This document shows, one piece after another, positions 1-10,539 of a stretch of DNA of 64,000 nt; the stretch's first letter is position 1; each line of letters starts with the position of its first letter. Under the pieces are notes generated by a model that saw only the letters and a list, made by a program, of their open reading frames with translations, searched no databases and was not told where the DNA came from. The translations under genes and the position numbers were made by a program. Source of the DNA: Puccinellia tenuiflora (Eukaryota; Streptophyta; Magnoliopsida; Poales; Poaceae); NCBI GenBank assembly GCA_012064385.1, contig QRDG01000863.1:310001-374000 (forward strand), read 5' to 3'.

Positions 1-94
1 TTATTCCGCAATTATCAAGCCCCTAATTAGAAAAAGTTTTAATCGCCTATTCACCCCCCCTCTAGGCGACATCCGGGCATAGCTTGTTCTTTCA
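1..94 (+). repeat. 3' end of the 5' LTR
   Basis: This is the same sequence as 8310-8408 and ends CTTTCA directly before the primer site. It includes the U5 stem-loop (stems 43-49 and 63-69, poly-C loop). Confidence 0.9.
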
Positions 95-96
95 AT

Positions 97-109
97 TGGT
101 ATCAGAGCC
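97..109 (+). promoter_or_regulatory. Primer binding site, initiator Met-tRNA type
   Basis: TGGTATCAGAGCC starts 2 bp after the LTR end. It is the usual plant Copia primer site, complementary to the 3' end of initiator Met-tRNA. The same site with the same downstream bases occurs on the minus strand at 61526-61538 in the Copia element. Confidence 0.85.
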
Positions 110-148
110 TCGTCTCTCTTTTTTGGCTTTACCGCCTAGAGAGTAAAG

Positions 149-2497
149 ATGTCGTCTAGGGATTTAGTGCACAATTCCTTGTTTAGATTTAATGGCACAA
201 ATTTTAATGTTTGGAAAACTCATATGCTTAATCATTTACGGGTCTTGGACCCCAATATTGAGCGTATCTTAGATATAGGTTTTTCTCCTCCAAAGGACTA
301 CGCAAGTACGACTTTAGAGGATGAGAAAAACTTATATCTAGATGCTCTAGCATCTAACGAGTTTTGCAAATTTGTGAGTGTTGTAGTTTTCGAGTCAATC
401 ATGCCTCTCCGGGATGTTCATGAGCTTTGGACCAAGCTACAAGATAAATATGGTTTGTCCAACTCTATTGAGGATGATTGTTCTCCCTCCACCTCCGGCC
501 GTGACGAGCCCTCGTCTTCATCTACTTCACCAAAATGTGGTAAGCCACAATCCAATGTAATGGTGAGTAGTGATAGGTTTTGCAACCTTGATAGTGAGCT
601 CATTATTGATGATCATTTATCTCGATCTTGTTGCAATGCTTTATCTTTGGACCTAAACACTCGTAGCACTATAAATGATTTACATGCTAGTGTTGATAGT
701 CCTTGCATATCATCAAAAATTTGCTTGGATGAATCTCTTTATGATATGCTTGCTTTATCTTGTTGCCATGATGAAAATGCGTGTGTTCCCTCTAACTCTT
801 GCATTAATAATAATGTAGAGGAAACCCAATTTGCTATGCAACAAGATTTGAACTTGAGTAGTTCAAAAATCAATTATTCTTCATCTTTCACCTCTCATTG
901 TCTCATGGCTAAATCTTCTTCTAGTAATGACAATGATGATAATAATGATAATGATAATAATGATGAAGAAGTTGATATGGAAAAAATTAATGCCCTTCTT
1001 CAAAATAAAGGTCTAATGATTCTTAAAGCCCTACCTTCTAATGAAAGTGCTCAAGCTAACCTCTTTGAAATCATGAGCACTCTTATTGAGCGTGGGGAAA
1101 CTATTGAGGCCTTGGAAGCAAGCCTTGAAGAAAAAGGTAAGATAGAAAGGGATGATGCTATGGAGAAAGCATCGTTAGAAGATGCTCTTGAGGAAGAGCA
1201 AGAGACTCGTGCTTCTCTTGAGGAGAAACTAAATTCTATCGAGGAGTCTCATAATGATATAATTGCTAAAATCATTAAAGAACGTGACCATGCTCATGCT
1301 AAATATAAAGTCACGAAAAATGAAAATGCTAGATTAAATGATGAGCTTGCCAAGTTATCTTCTTCTATTCCTAAAGTTAATGATGCTTGTGCTACTAACT
1401 CCACTTCTTGTGAAGCATCTATTATGAAGGAGAATGTTGAGCTAAGGGCTCAACTTGAGTTGCTAACTAGCAAGTATGAGAAGTTGGAAGCAAGTCATGA
1501 AAAGCTATCTAGCTCTAATGATAATCTTCTAGCATCCTATGGGAAGTTGGAAGAAAATCATGAAAATCTATCTAGCTCTAATGATGAACTTCTAGCATCC
1601 TATGCTTGTCTCAAGTTGGCTCATGAGGCCGTCACTACAAAGGTAACATCTTGTGAGCCTCATGTGGATAATAGCACAACCATAACAAAAAATGCTAAAT
1701 TGCCATGTGCTAGTACTAGTAGTTCATCCACTAAAAATGTAGGTACCTCATGTGATGAATTACTTGCTTTGCCTTGTTGCTCTAACAATGATGCATCTAC
1801 CTCCTCTAGTACTTGTGTTGTCACTAACCATGTAGAGGAAAGAGGAAAGCGCAAGGCCCAAGCCACTTCTATGAAGACAGGCTTGGAAAAGCGTCATGAA
1901 GGGAAGCGTGCACTTGACAACATGTTGAGTGCACAACAATCCCCGAATGACAAGAGTGGACTTGGATTCAACTCCAACAACAAGATCAAGTCTAAGGTTG
2001 AGAAGAAGAAGAACGGCCAAGTTCAAATCAAGAATCCGACCAAGATCATTTGTTTCAAGTGCAAGCTAGAAGGGCACCATGTTCGGGATTGCCCAATGAA
2101 GAAGAAGATGCCTCTTAGTGAGAAGCAACTAGGGAAGTGGCCTCTTGTTCAATCTCGTGCTCAAACACAAGTTGAACAAAGGCCACCTCCTAAGAAGACA
2201 CAAGCTATTGCTCCTCAAGTTGAGGAGCCTATTAAGAAGAAGAAGAGTCGGTGTTGCTACATTTGCCGTGGCAAAGGTCATTTTGCTTCTTCATGCACTA
2301 ACGGTACCACATCCAACCCTATCATAATTGATGATGTTTATTCTCTTGGGAAGGATAGAGTTGGCAATGTGTTTGCCAAGTATGTGGGAGCTCAAAGTGG
2401 TGGCAAGAAAAGCACCATTTGGGTTCCCAAACCTATTGTGACTAACCTCTTAGGACCCAACTCGGTTGGGACCAACAAGCTCAAACTTGATCAATAG
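149..2497 (+). CDS. Copia-type Gag polyprotein, 782 aa
   Basis: This is the nucleocapsid protein of the retrotransposon, expected to package element RNA in cytoplasmic particles. The N-terminus (about residues 12-100, with FNGTNFNVWK and LWTKLQDKYG) matches the first half of the UBN2/Copia gag domain; the second half is replaced by a Ser/Cys-rich low-complexity stretch. Acidic runs of N and D follow near residues 260-275, then a long coiled coil (about 320-510) with imperfect repeats around KLSSSNDNLLASYGKLEENH. Two CCHC zinc knuckles of form CX2CX4HX4C lie near 635-648 (CFKCKLEGHHVRDC) and 703-716 (CYICRGKGHFASSC). The ORF stops after a VPKP motif typical of the gag end, with no protease. 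It is open over its full length, so it may be functional. Confidence 0.85.
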   Translation: MSSRDLVHNSLFRFNGTNFNVWKTHMLNHLRVLDPNIERILDIGFSPPKDYASTTLEDEKNLYLDALASNEFCKFVSVVVFESIMPLRDVHELWTKLQDKYGLSNSIEDDCSPSTSGRDEPSSSSTSPKCGKPQSNVMVSSDRFCNLDSELIIDDHLSRSCCNALSLDLNTRSTINDLHASVDSPCISSKICLDESLYDMLALSCCHDENACVPSNSCINNNVEETQFAMQQDLNLSSSKINYSSSFTSHCLMAKSSSSNDNDDNNDNDNNDEEVDMEKINALLQNKGLMILKALPSNESAQANLFEIMSTLIERGETIEALEASLEEKGKIERDDAMEKASLEDALEEEQETRASLEEKLNSIEESHNDIIAKIIKERDHAHAKYKVTKNENARLNDELAKLSSSIPKVNDACATNSTSCEASIMKENVELRAQLELLTSKYEKLEASHEKLSSSNDNLLASYGKLEENHENLSSSNDELLASYACLKLAHEAVTTKVTSCEPHVDNSTTITKNAKLPCASTSSSSTKNVGTSCDELLALPCCSNNDASTSSSTCVVTNHVEERGKRKAQATSMKTGLEKRHEGKRALDNMLSAQQSPNDKSGLGFNSNNKIKSKVEKKKNGQVQIKNPTKIICFKCKLEGHHVRDCPMKKKMPLSEKQLGKWPLVQSRAQTQVEQRPPPKKTQAIAPQVEEPIKKKKSRCCYICRGKGHFASSCTNGTTSNPIIIDDVYSLGKDRVGNVFAKYVGAQSGGKKSTIWVPKPIVTNLLGPNSVGTNKLKLDQ

Positions 2498-5400
2498 GTG
2501 TTAGTGGAGGACATTGGTGACTTGGCTATTTTTGAAGAATTAAGGGATCTTCATGGTTTTATTTCTCAAGCCAAATCAATTGGATTATCACATATCTATC
2601 TCATATCCAATGCTTGCTCCTTGCGGTAACTTGTATTTAATTCATATATACATTGAAAGTTGCTTGCTCCCTTGCATGTGTTAGTTTTGTTCCTAGCATG
2701 TGTTTGTATGTGATATTCTCCTTTCTTACTTATCTTGTTATTCAAAGGTGATGTATGTTAGTTGTGTATCATGTATGTGTAATTTGTGTGTTGAGCTTTA
2801 TTGAATCTTGTGTGGATTTCTTTTGGCTCTTTGAGATATTAATGGACTATCCCATTTTGGGGGAGTGATGTGCTTTGTGCACCTCACAAACCTAAAAATG
2901 TGTATACATGAAGCACACCACCTAGTATTGATAGTTCAATATTATCTAGCTACTATGTGGTATGTCATATTCATGAGAAATTCAAATTCTATAGTGTCCA
3001 TTAATTTCTCTAGTTGGTTTTATTTGCCTCTTGTTTAAAAATAAAATGAATTATCACATTATGGGGGAGTAATAAGCTATGTGCATATTACAATCCCATA
3101 AAAATGTGAACATTTGAGGTTTGCCACTTAGAGTTGATATTGTACATTATCCATTTCCTATGTGGCATGTTTACTCGAACAAGTTCCTTTTTTCCTTTGT
3201 GGTTACCCTTTGGTTCTTGTTTGTGTGAGGTTGCTTGGTGTGGTTTTTCTCTAATATGCATTCCTATATATTATGTGAGAAACCATTTGTTTCCTTTTAT
3301 TCTAACCATGGCTTTGCCAGTTGGTTCGAATAATTGAAACTACCAACAAACCTCTTTAAAAAATGGTGTTTTATTTCCTATCTTTTGCCATTTGCTAGTT
3401 TGTGGTGAAGTTGGTCTTGTACATCATTCCTTTATACCACCGAGAAATATCTCTATATACTCATTGTCCATGACTAGTGATACTAGTAATTGTGGTGGAT
3501 TTTGTATACCATCTTCACATTGGCTCTTGCGTTGATTTGCTTTATCTATTGCCTTCCTTGCCTTTTGAATGGATCTTTTTTTCAATTGATAGTGTTTAGT
3601 GTTGTAAATAAAATATGGATAGTAATGATCCCTTGTGTGTGCATTTTGTATTCAAATGCAAATATCTAAGATAATGCATAAAACTTGGGGGAGCATTCCT
3701 TTTATCTATAACACTATTCTATCTATTAATTTTTGATCCTTTCAATTGGCATTTGATTCTTTATCTTGTGATTGGTACCTTCAATTGGTATTAATTGGAA
3801 TTTAATATCTCCTGCATAGATATTTGTTCCAATTGATATTTATTGTGGGAGTCTTGATACCTTTTGCCTTATTTTAACTTTACTTGATTTCGGTCAAGTA
3901 TCACCCTCTTCTTGGTATCTTTTCTCCTAGTTGATTTTTTGTTTTAATTGGTATCTTATCTTCAATGGGTGTCTTATCGATCATTTGTTGTGTTGATTTG
4001 ATTCCTTTTGATATCACACTTCATGTGTTGATGTGTTTTGGAATCAATAATATGTTGATTTGATTTTTCCTCAATCATGTGTTGATTTGGAGTTTGATAT
4101 AATTTGGACAACCTTTAGTGTCACACTCTTGTGTGCTCTCTTCTTGGTTTACTTGGTGTTTTTGTCCAAATTGTATCTCGTTTGGATCTTGAAAGGCTTT
4201 GTATGTATATCCTTTAACATATATATTATATGGCATGCTAGTCCTTTTAGTTCCAATATATAGGGGATACTCCACCGAATCCTAAATCGGCTAAGATGTG
4301 CATGAAATTCAATTTCATATCTATATGCACATATTTATGTGGAGTATGTCCTATATATTGTAGTGTTTCTAACTACTATGGAACCCAATGAGTTTGGGAA
4401 CCATTTTGTGCTTAAATTTTGTTTTAGGTACAATGGAGATGCATTGGATGCTTGCCTCATTCATAAGGAAGGTGTTCTCACCATGTGATTGTCGGAGTCA
4501 AGCTTTGATGTCAAACCAACTCTCATCATCGTCATCACCAATGTCATCTCGGTAACAAGTATCTATCTCATGCATTCCTTTTAGTATCCAACCTTGTGTA
4601 GGTTGTCTCTTGGCATGAAAGCTTTTATATGCAATTGTTGTGGTTTTTGCCTATTTCCTTCACTTAATATATCTTTGTGGTATGTGTGATGAATTTGCAA
4701 AAACCTTGTCTTCAATTGATATTATTTGTTTGTGATACTTGTTGCCTATCTCAAAGCATCTCCACTATCTCTTGTTCCCTTAGTGATATGTGTGATGCAT
4801 TTGATATATTTGAAGTTTATTTATATACAATGAGATAAGTTTGAGCTATGTGCTATGCTTTTAAGCAACAATCTCATTTGTATATTTATGACTTCCTTTT
4901 GGATACCTTGTTCTCTCTTTCCCGAACCATTTCGTATGTATATGTTTCTTTGCGGATGTAAATCTTCAATGGTTTATCTAATTAGAAACCTATACATATG
5001 AGAGAGGTCACCTTTTAGTTGGTATCCTATTTCTTTTTGTGCCACATTGTGTTTTATCTATAATTCTTTGGTGGCCTCCAAATTTGTCTCATGAGTGCTT
5101 GTCTTATTGTTTATTGGTATCTTTGCACACTCATGTATTTCTTGAAGATTTTTTGACCTCATGCGTACCATGGTGAGCATGTTGAATTTTATTGGCTAAA
5201 TGCTCTCACTATCTTTTGGCATTTTCAATTGGTTTAATTTCTAATTGGTATCCCTAAGCTTGTGAACATATTTCTCTAAAAGATCTTCTTATCTCGGTTG
5301 GGCCTATCTTATGTTGAATCTTTGAAAATTGGTATCTTCTTTTGGCTCAACCACATCTTTGGTGCAAGTGCTATGATTTGCTCTTGCATTATGCACTCTT

Positions 5401-5889
5401 GCACTTGTTGAGTGTTCTAGATGATTTTGGGGGAGTGAGGATACCATATTTATGCACTCCTCATTTGTGCATGATCATTGGGGAGCTCCTCCATTTTTAT
5501 TTGGAACTTTTGCTTTGGATCTTTTCGATTGCTTTGCTCCTTTGTGGAGATGTTTAAAATTATTTCATCTTTTTGCAATCTTTGGATCCTCAATATAGTT
5601 TGATTTCCTCTAATTATTCGTCAATGAATAAGTGCATTTGATTTCACTCACATCTTGAGAAATGCACACCTTTATGGAGGAACTCTTATTATATTGGCTC
5701 TCTAAATTTTTCTTCCCATTTCGGCAATCGATGCCAATGGGGGAGAAGTTTAGAGGGTTTAAGGGAATTTTGGTTTTATGCTTTTGTTGCATTTGCCTTT
5801 AATGCGCTTTGCATTCTTGCTTGTTTGTCATGCAAGGATGCTTTATTCGTTATATAAACCCTCTTAAAAAGTGATTGTCATCAATTACC
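2498..5889 (+). other. Non-coding internal region of the gag-only element
   Basis: This AT-rich stretch has no ORF that resembles a protein; pol is absent rather than merely decayed. It repeats short phrases such as TCAATTGGTAT and contains five polypurine-tract-like motifs (TTGGGGGAGT or TGGGGGAG types) near 2855, 3061, 3683, 5425 and 5736, before the terminal tract at 5890. Confidence 0.7.
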
Positions 5890-5903
5890 AAAATGGGGGA
5901 GAT
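5890..5903 (+). promoter_or_regulatory. Polypurine tract
   Basis: AAAATGGGGGAGAT lies directly before the 3' LTR start TGAAAG and should prime plus-strand DNA synthesis. The preceding bases TGTCATCAAT are shared with the two other Copia-type elements. Confidence 0.85.
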
Positions 5904-6232
5904 TGAAAGTGCATGGTTGATCCCATGCATGGTTTTGGTAATTAATGACAATTTCTATGGACTAATATTTGCATTGAGCTATATTTGTAGGTGTCCATTT
6001 GCTTGCTTGTCTCCATTTGTTGGAGTCAAGGTCTTGCTTGTTCTCCATGTGTTGGAGTCAAGGTTTAGGGAAAAAGATCATTGGTTGATCAAGGCCAAGG
6101 TGTTCGTCATCAAGACAAAGGCCAAGTGAAGATATGCCGAAGAGGTGCTTCTCCCATCTTGGGGTATGGGGGAGCCACATGTGAATCTTCACCAAGCAAA
6201 GCGCAATCAAGAAGATGGTTCATCTTGAGGAA

Positions 6233-6334
6233 ATGAAGATCGTCTCCATCGACCTCAAGTGGATTAATGCGCAAGGCAAAGGTATGAAGATCGTCTCCAT
6301 CGACCTCAAGTGGATTAATGCGCAAGGCAAAGGT
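6233..6334 (+). repeat. 51-bp tandem duplication in the LTR
   Basis: Two adjacent identical copies (6233-6283, 6284-6334) begin ATGAAGATCGTCTCC and end GCAAAGGT. Confidence 0.9.
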
Positions 6335-6984
6335 ATGTTCTTGATAGGGTTTCTATTTTACCGGTCTCATGATGTTTAGTGAGAGACCGGGTTATAGGAT
6401 AGATAGCCGTACTATCAAGAGGGGCTCTCGACCGAATATCGGGATCGTATCGTCGTAGAGAGCACAAACCTTTGCATCCATGCAATCATCTCTATTGGTT
6501 CTTATTTGCCTCATATCGTGGTGTGATCTTGGTGCTTGTCGTGCTCGTCATGACAAGGCTAAGTTCACCAAAAACGGTTTTCGTATGCGTCTTCGATTGT
6601 GTTTTCGGTATTGGAGATTTTGCCGATTCATCCGTGCGGAAGATTTATCTCTTCCATTTCTTTGCAAAATCCCCATTGCTTGTTTGCCATTTACAAAGGT
6701 TGCTTTTGTCGTCCTCTTTCCAACAAAATTGGTTTCATATCATTTGGACTTCATTTGCAAAAGTTACGGCATTTCCGATTTTCAAAAAGGAGGTTTTCCC
6801 GGCGTGTCCTTTTTACAGAGGTCAAACTCTCTCCTTGTGACCTCCTCCTCACATGATGGACAATGATGTTTCTCTGCATGATCTTGTAGAGCTTTTAGTT
6901 GCGAGTTTAACGAGCCCAAGATCATTGAAAATGGAGTCCGGATGCAAAAGATATGCCCGTTTTCATATTGCTCATTCTGCAGTT

Positions 6985-7350
6985 TTTCTGAGGGGCGGAA
7001 ATTCCGGCCCCCGGAAGTTCTGGCCGTTGCACCGGAATATCCGGCCCATATTTTCATCTGAGCTTTTTTGGCTAAGTCTTTTTGGCTTTTCTCTCTGGAG
7101 GGGGTCCGGAATTTTGCCTCGGAAATTTCCGAGGGTCCGGAATTTCCGGTCTTTGGTCCGGAATATCCGGCCCAAGGAAAATTTGGCTAAGTCATTTTCG
7201 CGTTTTCTCTCGGGTGGGGGTCCGGAACTTTGCACCGGAGGTTTGCTCCGGAAATTTCCGGGGCACCGGAAATTCCGGTGTATGCCCCGGAATATCCGGC
7301 CCCCGGCCGGAAGTTCCGACCCTTTAACCCGGAATTTCCGGCCCTGCGGT
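6985..7350 (+). repeat. CCGGAA / TTCCGG palindrome array in U3
   Basis: There are many copies of CCGGAATATCCGG, CCGGAAATTTCCGG-like and CCGGAAGTT motifs at irregular spacing, directly upstream of the promoter. A related array of CCGGAAGTACCGG occupies the same place in the LTR at 9954-11260. Confidence 0.8.
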
Positions 7351-7352
7351 TT

Positions 7353-7386
7353 TCCAACGGCTAGTTTTTAGGGGAGGCTATAAATA
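7353..7386 (+). promoter_or_regulatory. LTR promoter: MSA motif plus TATA box
   Basis: TCCAACGGCTA (7353-7363) fits the plant mitosis-specific activator consensus YCYAACGGYYA, bound by three-repeat MYB proteins. TATAAATA follows at 7379-7386, 15 bp later, inside an imperfect inverted repeat (GGGGAGGC / GCCCCC). Transcription should start near 7410. Confidence 0.65.
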
Positions 7387-8351
7387 GCCCCCTTCTTCCC
7401 CCAAGTGCTGGTTGCTTGTCTTGCTCACTTGCTTTTCTCTCTCCTCCATTGTTGCTAATCTTGTGAGCTTGATTCCTCTCCATCCCTCCAATGATTCTTG
7501 CCCAAACTTAGGGATTCAAGAGAGGAGATCTAGATCTACCATTCCACCAATCAAATTCTCCTCTAAGTGAGGGGAACCTAGTGGATCTAGATTTGGGGGT
7601 TACTTTGTGTTCATCCCCTTTGTTCTTCCTCTCTTATTCCCCCCAAAGCATTTGTTGCTTGGTTGGAATTTGAGAGTGAAGGACTTGATCACTTTTGTGT
7701 GTTCTTGCCTCTTGCATTAGTTGCATCGGGTTTCTCTCTCCACGGTGATACGTGAAGTTGAAGGTTGAGAAGCTTGTTACTCTTGGGTGCATTGTGTTAC
7801 CAAGAGCTTGTTGCCTCTTGGGTGCATTGTGTACCCTAGACGGTTGGAGGTGCCGCGAAGACTTCGAGTTGTGAAGCTTCGGCACGAATTTGGGAGCCCC
7901 CAATTGAGTTGTGGGTGTGTGCCCCAAGAAGAGTTGTAAAGGGCTCCGGAATCCGCCTCGAAGGATTCCGATAGTGGAAGGTGAACCAATCCCTTGGGTG
8001 AGGTTCATCGGAGAATAGGGTGAGGCCTTTGTGGCATCTTGAGTAGGCCTCTTGTGGCGAGCTCACACCCCTCCAACGAGACGTACTCCCTTAACAAGGA
8101 GGAACTCGGGAATACATCCTCGTCTCCGCGTGCCTCGGTTATTTCTATACCCGAGCTTTACTTATGCAATTTACTTTGTGATAGCCTTCGTGCTTGAAGT
8201 TCATATCTTGCTATCATCTTGTTGCTTTTATTGCTTAGCTTAAGTTGTTGGTGCACATAGGTGAACCTAGCATTTTAGGTTGTTGGCTTGTTAATTTAAA
8301 CACATAGTTTTATTCCGCAATTATCAAGCCCCTAATTAGAAAAAGTTTTAA

Positions 8352-8383
8352 TCGCCTATTCACCCCCCCCCCCCTCTAGGCGA
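8352..8383 (+). other. U5-end stem-loop with poly-C loop
   Basis: TCGCCTA (8352-8358) pairs with TAGGCGA (8377-8383) around a loop of TTCA, 12 C and TC. Equivalent structures with different stems occur at 11211-11244 and, on the minus strand, at 61557-61587. Confidence 0.65.
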
Positions 8384-8408
8384 CATCCGGGCATAGCTTG
8401 TTCTTTCA

Positions 8409-9529
8409 AGAACCCCTATCTTATCCCTCGTCAATCCAATGTTATGGATCCCCGGTTTTACACAAATGAGCAAGAGACCGTCTTCAATCAGATTTACACG
8501 GGGCAAAGGAATGCGGTGGTTCTCCAACACCGCCTCAATATCCCTCACATGACCTCCCCCAAGTATCAAGCGTACTTTGCCGAAGCTTATAGCATGTGTG
8601 AAGAGTTTGGACTGCTCAAGATCATGACACAGCATCAAGACTACAATGAAGAGCTGATTTCACAGTTTTATGCCACCGTTCATGTGGGGAATGAGAGCAA
8701 TGCCAAGCTGCACTGGATGATCAAGGATGAACATGTGGAGTGTCGGTGGTCAGATTTCTGTGCTTTGTTGGAGTACCCTCGTGTCCAAGGCTCAAATGGG
8801 TGGACAGTGCATCATGAAGGCCGCGCTAGTGGAAGGGAGGTCCTCCTTCCCATCACTATGGAAGGTGGTACTCCGGGTCAGTCTGAGGATCTTCTCCCCA
8901 CCTATGAGATCATGTTCCGTATCTTCAGGGAGACTCTTACACCACGGGTGGGTAACTGGGATCAAGTGCATGGTTATTTGATTGATTTGCTTCTTCAGTG
9001 TCACTTGAGGAAGGGGTCCGGTGAAAAGCTTGATGTGATGAATGTGATCTTTGAGGAGATGTGGTTTGCTATCATTGACAAGAGGGTTCCCATCTATGCT
9101 CCCTACATCATGAAGCTTATTGTTGGTAAGTGGGCTTACACTCACAATCATGAGCGCCTTGACCATTCGGTGCCGGTGGTTGCCCATCTTGAGAAGAAAC
9201 TCCGCAAGAAAAATCACATCCTTCCTAGGGACCGCACTATTTCCAAGGGGACAAAGGCTGCTGCTGCTCCAGTTGAGGAACCGGGATGGTTTCAGAAGGT
9301 CAAGCTCAAGATCCGTGAGTCCTTTTGTCTGATGGATAGTCGCATGTATGAAGCTCATGTGCAAGAGAAGAAGAACCGCTCCCGTCAAAAGCAGATTATG
9401 CGCAAGCTTGAGATTCCAGTTTCAGATGGCTCTGAGGAAGAAATCACCCCCAAGGAGACTTGGATTGCTCGTGGTCGTGTTGCTTGGTCCGATGGAGATG
9501 AGGAAGAGGAGGAGGAGCATGAGGAGTGA
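8409..9529 (+). pseudogene. Third ORF of the Copia element, 5' part separated by insertion
   Basis: The frame is open from the junction at 8409 (NPYLIPRQ before Met at 8444), so the gag-only element landed inside the coding sequence. The retained 361 residues from that Met share DPRFY, the LISQFYATVH-type block and VPIY.PY with the minus-strand ORF at 53235-54721, and both end in an acidic tail. No transmembrane segment is evident, so an envelope-like role is not supported. The layout (QFYATVH, then a W-rich segment) resembles the putative plant transposon protein domain seen in many plant repeats, but that is inference. The function is unknown. The downstream part has no premature stop. Confidence 0.65.
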
Positions 9530-9558
9530 TCTCTTTTGGGACGCTTAGTTTCGCTCCT

Positions 9559-9590
9559 CCCTTTTTGGTGTCTTGACGCCAAAGGGGGAG
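9559..9590 (+). other. Conserved hairpin with internal polypurine tract after the third ORF
   Basis: CCCTTTTTGGTG and CGCCAAAGGGGG form an imperfect stem around TCTTGA, ending in AAAGGGGGAG. Nearly the same 32 bases occur at the matching place in the other Copia element (minus, 53181-53212). Confidence 0.65.
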
Positions 9591-9939
9591 AAGTGTTAGC
9601 ATAGTCTTTAGCTTGCGGGATTTGCATGGGCTGGGACACGAAATTTGCCATTTTCAGATTTGTCTTTCTTATATCGTGTCCCAAAGTTGAACCTTTTAGC
9701 TGTATTGCACTTTAAACTCTTTGCATGATGTGAGCGTGCAATCGTTTGTGGAACCTATTATCATTTGCTAGCTATCTATCTTGCTCTATATATTACTAGC
9801 TATCTATCTTGTCTATCATATGGCATCTATTTGTTTGATGTGTGCAAGGTTTTCAAAAGATAGGGGGAGCTCCTTTAGGGGGAGCCCGTTTACCTTTTGG
9901 AAACCAACTCTGCAAATTAGTTGTATTGTCATCAACACC
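9591..9939 (+). other. Non-coding stretch between third ORF and polypurine tract
   Basis: No coding sequence is visible. Two further purine motifs (ATAGGGGGAG near 9861 and TTAGGGGGAG near 9877) precede the terminal tract. Confidence 0.6.
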
Positions 9940-9953
9940 AAAAAGGGGGAGAT
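9940..9953 (+). promoter_or_regulatory. Polypurine tract
   Basis: AAAAAGGGGGAGAT lies directly before TGAAAG at 9954, preceded by TGTCATCAACACC as in the related elements. Confidence 0.85.
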
Positions 9954-10084
9954 TGAAAGAACATGTGCCACCCCCATTGGTTTTGATGTTGACAACAATA
10001 CAATTAAGTGCTCTAATGTTGAATCTCAGTTGTGCAGGAATTTCAAAAGAGTCGTCGCGAAAAGATGTGCAAAGAGGTATTTTC

Positions 10085-10460
10085 AGTGTTCACCGGAAGT
10101 ACCGGTAAAGTCACCGGTACTACCGCTGGAAACTTCCGGCGGCACTTCCGGTGGCATTTCCGCTTATGAAATTTCGCTTCTGGAATGCCCCGGAAGTAGC
10201 ACCGGTACTTCCGCTAAACCGGAAGTACCGGCGCGCTCAGCGGTACTACCGCTGGCTACTTCCGGAGCCCACTTCCGGAACCAGTGCCGCTGCGCTCCTG
10301 GTATTTTCCGTAAGTAGCACCGGAAGTGAGCCCGGTACTTCCGGGGATACCGGCCCTCCCAGCGGTACTTCCGCCCCTGCGGGAACTGGACGACGCCTGA
10401 GAAGACCGTTGACTGAAGGACCGGAAGTACCGGCCCTCCTGGCGGTACTTCCGACGATGC
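10085..10460 (+). repeat. CCGGAAGTACCGG-type array in U3
   Basis: ACTTCCGG, CCGGAAGT and ACCGGTACT motifs recur about every 10-25 bp on both strands. The array lies upstream of the MSA and TATA motifs, as in the other LTRs. Confidence 0.8.
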
Positions 10461-10475
10461 GGGATGAAGTTGGCC

Positions 10476-10539
10476 TCCAACGGCCAGAAGATGCCTTCCA
10501 ACGGCCAGTTTTTGTGAAGGAGTATAAAAGCTCCTTCAC
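10476..10539 (+). promoter_or_regulatory. LTR promoter: two MSA motifs and a TATA box in an inverted repeat
   Basis: TCCAACGGCCA occurs at 10476-10486 and 10497-10507; both fit the MSA consensus. TATAAAA starts at 10523, 15 bp after the second copy, the same gap as at 7363-7379. The TATA box lies in the loop of a perfect 9-bp inverted repeat, GTGAAGGAG (10514-10522) and CTCCTTCAC (10531-10539). Confidence 0.7.

Larger units (their letters stand above)
1..8408 (+). mobile_element. Gag-only (TR-GAG-like) LTR retrotransposon, 5' LTR cut by window edge
   Basis: The end of the 5' LTR (1-94) is repeated at the end of the 3' LTR (8310-8408), differing only in the length of a poly-C tract (7 versus 12 C). 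Between them are a primer site, one long gag ORF (149-2497), about 3.4 kb without coding capacity and a polypurine tract. No protease, integrase, reverse transcriptase or RNase H motif is visible, so the element is non-autonomous. Known gag-only plant elements are called TR-GAG. The near-identical LTR ends suggest recent insertion. It lies inside the third ORF of another Copia-type element, whose reading frame resumes at 8409. The target duplication cannot be tested because the 5' end lies outside the window. Confidence 0.85.
5904..8408 (+). repeat. 3' LTR of the gag-only element, about 2.5 kb
   Basis: It starts TGAAAG just after the polypurine tract and ends CTTTCA. It contains a 51-bp tandem duplication (6233-6334), an array of CCGGAA-type palindromes (about 6985-7350), an MSA motif with TATA box (7353-7386), a block conserved in other elements (7892-7925) and a terminal poly-C stem-loop (8352-8383). 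Short ORFs inside it look incidental. Confidence 0.88.

Noticed and set aside
6472..7371. ORFs of 60-170 codons in the 3' LTR
   Set aside because: They overlap in several frames in palindromic CCGGAA repeats and match no family; they belong to U3.
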